A model generated the notes under the pieces. The model searched no databases. It worked only from the letters and a program-made list of their open reading frames with translations, and was not told the DNA's origin. The position numbers were made by a program, and so were the translations under genes. Positions 17,175 to 25,070 of a DNA stretch of 64,000 nt are shown in pieces. Origin of the DNA: Novosphingobium lentum NBRC 107847 (GTDB lineage: Bacteria > Pseudomonadota > Alphaproteobacteria > Sphingomonadales > Sphingomonadaceae); contig NZ_BCTW01000002.1 in NCBI RefSeq assembly GCF_001590965.1, positions 1 through 64,000 of the forward strand, read 5' to 3'. Position 1 is the first letter of the stretch. Every line of letters starts with the position of its first letter.

Positions 17175-18041
17175 TCAGCAATCGAGGTCGTAGAACTCGA
17201 CGATGCGATCCCAGGCCTGTTCGGCGGTTTCGACCAAGGTGAACAGGTTCACGTCCTCGGCGTTGATCACGCCTTCCTCGGCCAGCGCGGTGAAGTTGAC
17301 CACGCGCGACCAGAAATCGCCGCCGAACAACAGGATCGGAATCGGCTTCATCTTGCCGGTCTGGATCAGCGTGAGCAGCTCGAAGAATTCGTCGAACGTG
17401 CCGAACCCGCCGGGGAACACCGCCACCGCGCGCGCGCGCAGCAGGAAGTGCATCTTGCGCAGCGCGAAATAGTGGAACTGGAACGACAGGTGCGGCGTGA
17501 CGAAGCTGTTCGGCGCCTGTTCGTGCGGCAACACGATGTTGAGCCCGATCGATTCGGCGCCCGCCTCGGCCGCACCGCGATTGGCGGCTTCCATGATCGA
17601 AGGCCCGCCGCCCGAACACACCACGAACTGGCGCATGTCGTTTTCGACCACGGCGCACTCGCTGGCGATCGTCGCCAGCTTGCGCGCTTCCTCGTAATAT
17701 TTCGACTTGGCGACCAGCCGCTCGACTACCGCCTTGCGCTCGGGCGTGGTCGCAGTCGCCAGCGCCGCCTCGACCTGCTCGGGCGCGGGGATGCGCGCGG
17801 AACCGTACATCACCAGCGTCGATCCGATATGCGCTTCATCGAGCAGCATCTCGGGTTTCATCAATTCCAGCTGGAACCGCACCGGGCGCAGTTCCTCGCG
17901 CAGCAGGAATTCGGTGTCGCGAAACGCTAGGCGGTACGCCGGATCCTGCTGCTGCGGCGTGGTTCGGGCGTGCGCCTCGACAAAGCCGGCTTCCTGCTCG
18001 GCCTTGTAGAACTTGCGGCGCGTGAGTTCCTTGTCGGTCAT
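17175..18041 (-). CDS. LOG-family (TIGR00730-like) Rossmann-fold protein
   Basis: 288 aa. The family signature is visible as VVCSGGGPSIMEAANRGA, PHEQAPN and FPGGFGTFDEFFELLTLIQ (PGGxGTxxE). LOG proteins include cytokinin-releasing phosphoribohydrolases acting on AMP-type nucleotides. This longer subgroup has a helical N-terminal extension of about 75 residues, and its reaction is not established. A GGAAC-N15-CGTT element lies 50 bases upstream, hinting at weak general-stress control. Downstream lies AT-rich non-coding DNA. Confidence 0.85.
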   Translation of the reverse strand: MTDKELTRRKFYKAEQEAGFVEAHARTTPQQQDPAYRLAFRDTEFLLREELRPVRFQLELMKPEMLLDEAHIGSTLVMYGSARIPAPEQVEAALATATTPERKAVVERLVAKSKYYEEARKLATIASECAVVENDMRQFVVCSGGGPSIMEAANRGAAEAGAESIGLNIVLPHEQAPNSFVTPHLSFQFHYFALRKMHFLLRARAVAVFPGGFGTFDEFFELLTLIQTGKMKPIPILLFGGDFWSRVVNFTALAEEGVINAEDVNLFTLVETAEQAWDRIVEFYDLDC

Positions 18042-18089
18042 TCGGGCTCGGTCATCTGGAAAAATTCATCCGCTCGGCAAGTGTAAGAT

Positions 18090-18113
18090 AACGCCTCGTC
18101 GAACTTTCGTTCC
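18090..18113 (-). promoter_or_regulatory. Possible EcfG-like promoter with a short spacer
   Basis: Minus-strand GGAAC (18113-18109), 15-base spacer, CGTT (18093-18090). Both boxes are perfect but the spacer is one base shorter than the usual 16-17. Confidence 0.4.
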
Positions 18114-18329
18114 CATGGCCGGTGGATGGTGTCAATTCAGTCAGGCCGACCATCAACAACCATAGCGGTCTTCAAAAATACATAAAATACAAAAACATGC
18201 ATTTACGCATGAGTATTGTCGCGTCGATAGTATGTGTAACAATTTAACCACCTTTTATAGCTATCAATCGAAGATCAAAATAAATTGATCGTCGCCATAA
18301 CGGGGGAGGCGAACCAACGGAGACTTAAG

Positions 18330-18587
18330 ATGACCGAGCGTAAGTTACTGATATTGGCAACTTTTGCCTCATCGCTGTGCCTCAGCGGGGTCGCTCAAGC
18401 TGCTGCGACCCGCTCTGCCGATCACCTGCCCGCGCTGGCTGCCCCGGCCAAGATTGCGACCGACCATGACAAGGACGAACACGGTCGCGGCCACGACAAC
18501 GGCCATGGCGACGAACACGGGCACGACCACGATCATGACAACGATCACGGCCATGGCCATGGTCACCACGACAGCCCCGGCGGCTGA
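18330..18587 (+). CDS. Secreted His/Asp-rich low-complexity protein
   Basis: 85 aa. A signal peptide (residues 1-24, ending GVAQA) is followed by a short linker and then about 45 residues composed almost only of His, Asp, Gly and Asn (HGRGHDNGHGDEHGHDHD and so on). Such tracts bind Ni, Zn, Co or Cu in periplasmic metal buffers; here metal binding is inferred from composition. GGAGACTTAAG precedes the ATG at 18330. The 290 bases upstream are AT-rich and probably hold the promoter. I know of no exact family. Confidence 0.75.
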   Translation: MTERKLLILATFASSLCLSGVAQAAATRSADHLPALAAPAKIATDHDKDEHGRGHDNGHGDEHGHDHDHDNDHGHGHGHHDSPGG

Positions 18588-18854
18588 ACGGCTGGCATGC
18601 GCCGGACTGCCCCGGATCATGCCACACTTCCTCTAGATCAATCGTACCAACGGGCACTGCAAGGGCGACCTTGCGGTGCCCGATCACGTTCGGCACGGCA
18701 TCGGCGCCATCTTGCAGAAGGTTGTTTGGCGACCGTGCGAATTGTTCGAAAAAAATGCGACCGTGACCGCGGTCACGCGCAAGCGGCGCGGATCGGGCCC
18801 ACTCCTGTGGCTGTCGAGGGGATGCCTCGGCAGACCAAATCCAGGAGAAAACCC

Positions 18855-19232
18855 ATGACCAAGCTCTCATTCGCCCGCCCCGCCCTGATCATCGCCACCG
18901 CCATGATCGCCAGCATCAGCGTACCGGTCGCCGCACAAAGCGCCGACGCGGTCGAGCACACCCAGGTCCAGGTCAAGTTCGACGGCGTCGATGTTTCCTC
19001 GGACGCCGGTGTCGCCACCTTGCGCGGCAAGATCCGCCGCGCTGCGGAACAGGCCTGCCGCCCCGATGGCAACACCCCGCAGGAAATCCGGCTGAACAAG
19101 TCCTGCCTGCGGACCTCGATCGCCCAGGGTGACGCGCAGATCGACGCGATGCACCGCCAGGCGCTGGCCAACAACGGTGAAGCCCGCTCGCTTGCGGCCA
19201 ATACGTCGCCCGCATCGCCCACCACGCGCTGA
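18855..19232 (+). CDS. UrcA-family exported protein
   Basis: 125 aa. A signal peptide (1-28, ending VAAQS) is followed by a small domain with KFDGVDVSSDAGVATLRGKI, RRAAEQAC and SCLRTSIAQGDAQ, the pattern of UrcA proteins common in sphingomonads and Caulobacter. Two cysteines probably pair. The function is unknown. GGAGAAA stands nine bases before the ATG. No operon partner is apparent. Confidence 0.82.
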   Translation: MTKLSFARPALIIATAMIASISVPVAAQSADAVEHTQVQVKFDGVDVSSDAGVATLRGKIRRAAEQACRPDGNTPQEIRLNKSCLRTSIAQGDAQIDAMHRQALANNGEARSLAANTSPASPTTR

Positions 19233-19392
19233 CCCATGGGCGCGCTGACGGAACGCGCGCCACCTGCCAGCAGCAAGGGCGGGAAAGCCCATCGGCCACC
19301 ACCGATGCGGACTTTCCCGCCCGCTGCCGTCACGGCACCAGGCCAGTCCTGCCCGGTCGCAGGGCAACCTTGAACCACGCGCAAGGGTTTGA

Positions 19393-21102
19393 ATGATGTC
19401 CGCAATTCCTGCATACCTACCGGCCATGAACCACAGCGGGCAGGTCCCCACGCTTGCGAAGATTGTCACGGCCGCGCGGGCCGGCAGCCTCGATCACGCG
19501 TCTGCGCTGTTCCGTGCCGGTGGGTATGACCGCGCGATGGACGATCCCGCCGCGCTGGCGGTGGCCGGCCGGCTGGCCAAGGATCGCGCCCTGCGCGCCC
19601 CGCCTGCCGATCGCGCGGCGCTGATGCATCAGGCGGCGCAGGCTTATGCCCGTGCCTTCGCGATCGACCCGCAGCCTTACACCCGGATCAACGAAGCGAC
19701 GCTGACGCTGCTGGCGGGCGACGGCGCGCGGGGTCAGGCGCTCGCGCGCGACCTGCTCGACTGGCTCGACAGCGGCGTACCGTTTGCCGAAACCCCCTAC
19801 TGGCTGGCCGCCACCCGCGCCGAAGCCCACCTGCTGCTGGACGATCGCCCGCAAGCCGAAGCGAACCTGGCGCGCGCCGTGGCGCTTGCGGCCGACAGCC
19901 GGGAAGACCAGGCCACGACCGTGCGCCAGCTGTGCCTGATCCTGACGCAGGCCGGCGCGGACAGCGCATGGCTCGATCCCTACCGCCCCCCGCGCGCGCT
20001 CAACTACGCCGGGCATCTCGGCGTGGCCGAGGCGCAGATCGCGTCGCTGGCCGGGCGCGTGCGCGATGTGCTGGTGGACCATGCGATCGGCGCGGGGTTC
20101 GGCGCGCTGGCAGCGGGCGCCGACCTCGTCATCGCCGGGGCGCTGCTCGACCATGGCGCCGAACTGCACGTGGTGCTGCCCACCGCGCCCGCCACGTTCA
20201 TCGAACAATCGGTCGCGCCTTACGGCCCGCACTGGCTCGCCCAGTTCGAGCGCGCCAGCGCCGAAGCCGCCAGTCTGCGCTGGGTCTCCAGCGTTTCAGG
20301 CGCGTACGAGCCGCTCGCCACCAATCTGTCCGCCGATGTCGCGATGGGGGCGTCGGTGCTCCACGCGCGGCGCATGGCGAGCGAGGCGGTGCAGCTGCTG
20401 GTGATCGACGACGGCGATGGGCCGTATGGCCGGGGCCGCGACACCGCCTATCTCGGCGAACGCTGGCGCGGCGGCCCGCCCCCCGACCCCATGCGCCATG
20501 ATCGCCATCGCCAGCAGGTGTGCCTGGTCGCTCCGCGCAGCGCGGCGGTCGCGCCCTCGGGCGCCAAGCCGCCCGAGGGCCGCGCCGACCGCTGCCTCAC
20601 CGCGATGCTGCACATCGCCTTCGAAGGGCTCGACCAGTTGGACGATGCCGGCTTTGCCCAAGCGCTAGACACGGTGATCGCGCCGTTCCGCGAGGCTGCC
20701 GACCGCATCCTGCCCCGGCCCGACGTGGTGCTGCCCAGCGGCAATGCGCGGATCGTCGCGTTCTTCGACCCCGATGCGGCATGGCAGTACGCCGCCGCCC
20801 TGCTCGCGCTGCCCGAAGCGGCGGGGCTGGTGCGGATCGCGGGCCATTACGGACTGGCGCACTGGCTGGGCGAGCCGCGCGCGCTGGTCGGCACCAGCGT
20901 ATCCGCGCTGGCCGCGCTGGCCCCGGCGGCGCTGCCCGGCGTGGTCACCGCGACCGAGACACTGGCATCCGCGATCTTCGTCAACCAGGCCGATGCCGTC
21001 CATGCCGAGGAAATCGGCGAATGGCGCGGCGACCGGCTGTTTGCGCTGACGCCCGATGTCGGCACCCTGGCCGGGCAAGACGCCGAAGCGTCATGTCAGT
21101 AG
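19393..21102 (+). CDS. TPR - SLOG-like - degenerate cyclase-like three-part protein
   Basis: 569 aa, no signal peptide. Residues 1-190 are helical, TPR-like (AYARAFAIDPQPYTRINEA). Residues about 200-365 look like a SLOG Rossmann domain: LAAGADLVIAGALLDHGAEL followed by HVVLP, and later QLLVIDDGDGPYG. Residues about 395-565 resemble a class III nucleotide-cyclase fold (NARIVAFFDPDAAWQYA, VRIAGHYGL, GVVTATETLAS, RGDRLFALTP). The metal-binding Asp of active cyclases is not evident at the expected strand (LHIAFEGLD), so it is probably a sensor rather than an enzyme. AAGGG precedes the ATG. It converges with and overlaps the Crp-like gene by 7 bases. Domain calls are by eye. Confidence 0.6.
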   Translation: MMSAIPAYLPAMNHSGQVPTLAKIVTAARAGSLDHASALFRAGGYDRAMDDPAALAVAGRLAKDRALRAPPADRAALMHQAAQAYARAFAIDPQPYTRINEATLTLLAGDGARGQALARDLLDWLDSGVPFAETPYWLAATRAEAHLLLDDRPQAEANLARAVALAADSREDQATTVRQLCLILTQAGADSAWLDPYRPPRALNYAGHLGVAEAQIASLAGRVRDVLVDHAIGAGFGALAAGADLVIAGALLDHGAELHVVLPTAPATFIEQSVAPYGPHWLAQFERASAEAASLRWVSSVSGAYEPLATNLSADVAMGASVLHARRMASEAVQLLVIDDGDGPYGRGRDTAYLGERWRGGPPPDPMRHDRHRQQVCLVAPRSAAVAPSGAKPPEGRADRCLTAMLHIAFEGLDQLDDAGFAQALDTVIAPFREAADRILPRPDVVLPSGNARIVAFFDPDAAWQYAAALLALPEAAGLVRIAGHYGLAHWLGEPRALVGTSVSALAALAPAALPGVVTATETLASAIFVNQADAVHAEEIGEWRGDRLFALTPDVGTLAGQDAEASCQ

Positions 21103-21782
21103 ATGAGATCTTCCAGCCGGTGCGGGGCGACCACCACCAAGGCCTCGCCGTCGCGGCGGATGATCCCGCGCTTTTCAAGGCCGCTGATCGTGCGCGAAAC
21201 GGTTTCGCGGGTGCTGCCCACGGTGAGCGCCAGCCGGGCGAGCACCGGTGCCGGGGCGATCGTCATGGCGGAACCGGCCTTCGCCTGTCGCAGCAGTTCG
21301 GCGCAGATGCGCCCTTTGACCGAGAGTGTCGCACCCTCGGCCAGCCGCCGCTGCGCCGCATCGAGCCGCGCGACGAGGATGCGCGAGACCGCCAGCGCGA
21401 CGCACGAATAGTTGCTCATCAGCCCCAGGAAATCGGGATTGGCGAACGCGCCCACGCGCGACAGGCGGACGGCGGTGACATCGTGCGCGGAGATCGCCTC
21501 GCCGAACAGCCCGCGCTCGCCGAACAGGTCGCCGTCGCGATAGTCCTCGATCACGCTCATCCGGCCTTCGAGGGCGAACGCCATCATCCGCGCGTGCCCC
21601 TCGATCACGAGGTAGACGTGCGCGGACGGGTCTTCGCTGTGGACGATGGCGGCGCGCGGCGGATGGTCGCGGATATGCGCCTTGTGGCCGATCAGTTCGG
21701 CCAGATCGTCGGTGCAGGCGAACGTGCGCGCCATGATCGCCTGGTCGGTGGGCGCCGGGGCCGTCGCTGCGGGCTGGATCAT
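21096..21782 (-). CDS. Crp/Fnr-family regulator within the caspase/TIR locus
   Basis: 228 aa. A cyclic-nucleotide-binding-type barrel (about 25-135, GDLFGERGLFGEAISAHDV) is followed by a C-terminal HTH (about 175-215). The recognition helix STRETVSRTISGLEKRG keeps the Arg, Glu and Arg that in E. coli CRP read TGTGA half-sites. The Arg-Ser that grips the cAMP phosphate is not preserved, so the ligand, if any, is probably not cAMP. The start at 21782 has CGGAGA upstream on its strand. It is divergent from the caspase operon with fewer than about 20 bases between start codons, so it likely regulates that operon. Confidence 0.82.
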   Translation of the reverse strand: MIQPAATAPAPTDQAIMARTFACTDDLAELIGHKAHIRDHPPRAAIVHSEDPSAHVYLVIEGHARMMAFALEGRMSVIEDYRDGDLFGERGLFGEAISAHDVTAVRLSRVGAFANPDFLGLMSNYSCVALAVSRILVARLDAAQRRLAEGATLSVKGRICAELLRQAKAGSAMTIAPAPVLARLALTVGSTRETVSRTISGLEKRGIIRRDGEALVVVAPHRLEDLIY

Positions 21783-21800
21783 CGCCGGTTTCTCCGGGCC

Positions 21801-24800
21801 TTGCGCGCTGCGGCGCGGGCCTTGCGGGGCTGGCGTACCGCCGGCGCCGGCGCGCTGCAAGCGGGCGTGCTGCTGGCCATGCCAGTGAGCGCCGCCGCCG
21901 CGCCGCCGCGTCCGATCGTGGCGCCCCCGGTGGGCGGTTCCTATGGCGTCGATGCCGTCCGCGTGCGCCCGGTGCCGCAATCGACCACGCTGACGGGTGA
22001 GGTTTCGGGCTGGTCGAACGACGATGCCTTTGTCGCGGCGGCGGACAGCGACCAGCGGCGGCTGGTGATCTGGGACGTGACCAGTGGCCACCTCGTCAAC
22101 CAGATCGCGCTTCCCCGCCCCACGGAGAGCCTGGCGGTCGGCTACGAGCGGCTGACGTTCCTGCCCGACGGCCTGCACATCCGCATCGAAGGCACCGCCG
22201 GGCTGGCGGAACGGCGCTTTGCGATCATGGTCGACATCGCCAAATCGCGGGCCACGATGGAAGACGCCGCGCCCGCTGCGCTGCCGGCAGGCGCTCAGGC
22301 AACCGACCTTTCCACGCCGCGCGCACATCATTCGGCACGGTGGTTCGCCAATGACCCGGGTGAACGCGCAGGCGGCCCCGCCGCGCCCTATATCACCGAC
22401 CGGCCACCCTCTGCGGCCCCGGGCAAGGTGCTGGTCCGGCTGACGAGCAAGCCGCGCACCGGCCTGCTGTCGTCCGCGCTGTCGCCCGATGGCCACACGT
22501 TTGCGATGATAGGCGATGTCCGGCCTGCGCCCGATCCCGCGCGACCGGACCGCGCCACGGTGCGGATCGTGTTCTTCGATCTGCTGGCCGAGCGGTTCGC
22601 CGGATCGGCGACGATCGCATCGGCCAACGCCCAGAATTACAACCGCGTCGCCTGGATCGACGCCGGCCACGTGCTGCTGTCGCGCGACAGCCTGACACTC
22701 ACGCGCGCCAGCATGAACACCGCCGACGATGCTGCCGATGACAACCTGCCCCCCGAACTGGTGATCGACGTGGCGACCGGAAAGCTTGCGGCACCGCCGC
22801 TGGCGCCGCACTGCAGCGTGGTGCCGCTCGGCAACATGGTGTTCGTCGGCGCGACCCCGGCCGATTGCGGCAGCGGCGCGGACAAGCCCGGCGGGCTCGA
22901 ACGGTTCGATCCGGCCAGCGGCTGGCGGCCGTTCGCGACGGCAGTGCCCAAGGACGGCGTGGCGCGCATCGTCGTCTCACCCGATGCGATGCGGATCGGC
23001 GTGGTCACCGGGCTGGGGCACCTGCACCAGACCGTGCTGGTGCTCGATGCCGCGAGCGGTGCGATCCTGGCGAGCCACCCGTTTCCCGCGATCGCACTGG
23101 CCGCCGACGTCGCCTTTGCCGACCGGGCCGACCGGCTGGTGATCGCGGTGGGCGGCAAGCTGTTCCGCTGGGAGCCGGCCAAGGGGCCGCCGGTTCCTAT
23201 GACGGGAGCCGGAGCGGCCGGCACGGCCGCGCCCGAAGTTGGAGAGGGCGAGGGGTTGTTCGATGCCATCGCGGGGGCTTTCGCGATCGCCGCCGTGGGC
23301 GATACGCTGTATCAGTTCGACGGCACGTCGGCGACGCATCGCTTCAGTCTGGCCACCGGCGCGCCGCAGCCCGATCTGCGCACCGGGCTGATCAACGGCC
23401 TCGGGCGGCTGGGATCGACCGGGCTGGTGTGGACGACCGACGGGCAGGAGATCAAGACGTGGTCGCCGCAGTCGGGCGAGATCGTGCTGCGCACCTTCCT
23501 GTTCGACGGCGATCACTTCCTCGCCACCACGCAGGAAGGCCGCTACGATACCGATCTCGGCCCCGATACCGACGAGTTCCGCTGGCTGGTATCCGATCAC
23601 CCGCTGAGGCCGCTGCCCGCGCAGACGTTCATGCGGCTGTACTACGAGCCCCGGCTGTCGTCGCGCGTCATCGCCTGCACCGTCGCGCAAAGCTGCGACA
23701 GCGCCTTCGCCCCGATCGCAGGGATCGAAACGATCAACCGCGTGCTGCCCGAGATCGCCGCGCTGACGGTGACGCAAGGCCCCGCGCCAGGCATCGCGCA
23801 CGTTGCCGTTACCGCGCGGCCGGTGGCGGAAGCAGGGCAGTCCTCCGGCCTTTACGACCTGCGGCTGTTCCTCAACGGGCGGATGGTCGCGCAAGGGCCC
23901 GCTGGTGCCGATCCGGCGAGCGGCTCGATCGAGGACTGGCGGCGGATCAATGCGCTGCCGCTGGGGCCTGACGGGCTGGCGCACGCCAGCTTCGACGTGC
24001 CGGTGCCGCTGCTGCCGCCTGCCACGCAGCGCTTTTCCGCCTATGTGTTCAACGCCGATCGGGTGAAGAGCGACACCGTCAGCGCGCCGGTGCCGGTCAG
24101 GGACATCCCGCCGCGCCAGCGCCACGCCTACGTCATCGCGGTGGGCATCGACAATTACGACGAGGCGCGGTTCCGCCTGAATTTCGCGGTGTCCGACGCG
24201 CGGTTGCTGGCCGAACGGCTGGGCGGCATCCGCGGCGGCTACGAAGTCGATCCGCTGGTCATGGCCGGCACGCCCGCCACGTCTGGCGGCGGTGCGGGCA
24301 AACGCGTGCGCGTGACGCGCGAGGCGCTGGGGCTGGTGTTCGGGCTGCTCGCGGGCAAGGACGTGGACAAGGCGCGCGTCCGGCTGGCGGCGCTGGGCTT
24401 CGATGCCGCGCACATCGCGCCGGTCGGCCCCGACGACCTCGTCATCGTCACGTGGTCAGGCCACGGCTGGACCAGCGCGGATGCACAGTTCTACCTCGTG
24501 CCGAGCGAGGGCAACTGGCCGTCGGGCGCCGCGCTGCCCGACGCCGGCACGCTCATTTCGGCCGACGATCTTACCCGCTGGCTGACCCCGATCAACGCGC
24601 GCGAGATCGCCATGGTGATCGATGCCTGCCATTCGGCGGCGAGCGTCGAGGCGCCGGGGTTCAAGCCCGGCCCGATGGGCGATCGCGGGCTGGGGCAGCT
24701 GGCGTATGACAAGGGCATTCGCATCCTCGCCGCCAGCCAGGCGAGCGACGTGGCGCTGGAGGATGCGCGGCTCAAGCAGGGCCTGCTGACCTACACGCTG

Positions 24801-25070
24801 GCGCGGCAGGGGCTGAGCGACAGCGGCGGCGCGGCCGATCTCGACCACGACGGCATCATCACGCTCGACGAATGGCTCGAATATGCGGTGGCGGCGCTGC
24901 CGGTGCTGAGCGAGCAGGTCGCGCGCGGGCAGGTTCCGGGCGGCGAAGTGATCACGCGCAGCCTGTTCATCACCGGCGTCAAACCCCCACCGCTGCGCCC
25001 GCAAGTGCCATCGCTGTTCGATTTCAACGCCAACCCCAGCGGCGTCGTGCTCAAGGTGGTGGCGCCATGA
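21801..25070 (+). CDS. Exported beta-propeller protein with C-terminal caspase-like (C14) protease
   Basis: About 1089 aa. A signal peptide (Arg-rich start, then hydrophobic, ending SAAAA) precedes a WD40-like propeller (about 50-640; RRLVIWDVTSGHLVNQIALP, LSPDGHTFAMIGD), a beta-sandwich (about 660-765) and a caspase domain (about 770-1040). The catalytic dyad is His888 (TWSGHGW) and Cys943 (VIDACHSAAS). Asp two residues before the Cys is the metacaspase pattern linked to Arg/Lys preference. An EF-hand-like loop LDHDGIITLDEW lies near 1013-1025. The start is uncertain: I used TTG 21801, with TTG 21822 and ATG 21879 as alternatives, the last losing the signal peptide. It overlaps the next gene by 4 bases. 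Confidence 0.82.
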   Translation: MRAAARALRGWRTAGAGALQAGVLLAMPVSAAAAPPRPIVAPPVGGSYGVDAVRVRPVPQSTTLTGEVSGWSNDDAFVAAADSDQRRLVIWDVTSGHLVNQIALPRPTESLAVGYERLTFLPDGLHIRIEGTAGLAERRFAIMVDIAKSRATMEDAAPAALPAGAQATDLSTPRAHHSARWFANDPGERAGGPAAPYITDRPPSAAPGKVLVRLTSKPRTGLLSSALSPDGHTFAMIGDVRPAPDPARPDRATVRIVFFDLLAERFAGSATIASANAQNYNRVAWIDAGHVLLSRDSLTLTRASMNTADDAADDNLPPELVIDVATGKLAAPPLAPHCSVVPLGNMVFVGATPADCGSGADKPGGLERFDPASGWRPFATAVPKDGVARIVVSPDAMRIGVVTGLGHLHQTVLVLDAASGAILASHPFPAIALAADVAFADRADRLVIAVGGKLFRWEPAKGPPVPMTGAGAAGTAAPEVGEGEGLFDAIAGAFAIAAVGDTLYQFDGTSATHRFSLATGAPQPDLRTGLINGLGRLGSTGLVWTTDGQEIKTWSPQSGEIVLRTFLFDGDHFLATTQEGRYDTDLGPDTDEFRWLVSDHPLRPLPAQTFMRLYYEPRLSSRVIACTVAQSCDSAFAPIAGIETINRVLPEIAALTVTQGPAPGIAHVAVTARPVAEAGQSSGLYDLRLFLNGRMVAQGPAGADPASGSIEDWRRINALPLGPDGLAHASFDVPVPLLPPATQRFSAYVFNADRVKSDTVSAPVPVRDIPPRQRHAYVIAVGIDNYDEARFRLNFAVSDARLLAERLGGIRGGYEVDPLVMAGTPATSGGGAGKRVRVTREALGLVFGLLAGKDVDKARVRLAALGFDAAHIAPVGPDDLVIVTWSGHGWTSADAQFYLVPSEGNWPSGAALPDAGTLISADDLTRWLTPINAREIAMVIDACHSAASVEAPGFKPGPMGDRGLGQLAYDKGIRILAASQASDVALEDARLKQGLLTYTLARQGLSDSGGAADLDHDGIITLDEWLEYAVAALPVLSEQVARGQVPGGEVITRSLFITGVKPPPLRPQVPSLFDFNANPSGVVLKVVAP

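Noticed and set aside
16920..17930. Plus-strand open frame of 336 codons
   Set aside because: Mostly antisense to the LOG-family gene, with no ribosome site or domain.
20520..21800. Very long open frame running upstream of the first caspase gene
   Set aside because: It is antisense to the Crp-like gene and out of frame with the TPR-SLOG gene. The signal peptide near 21801-21890 marks the real beginning.
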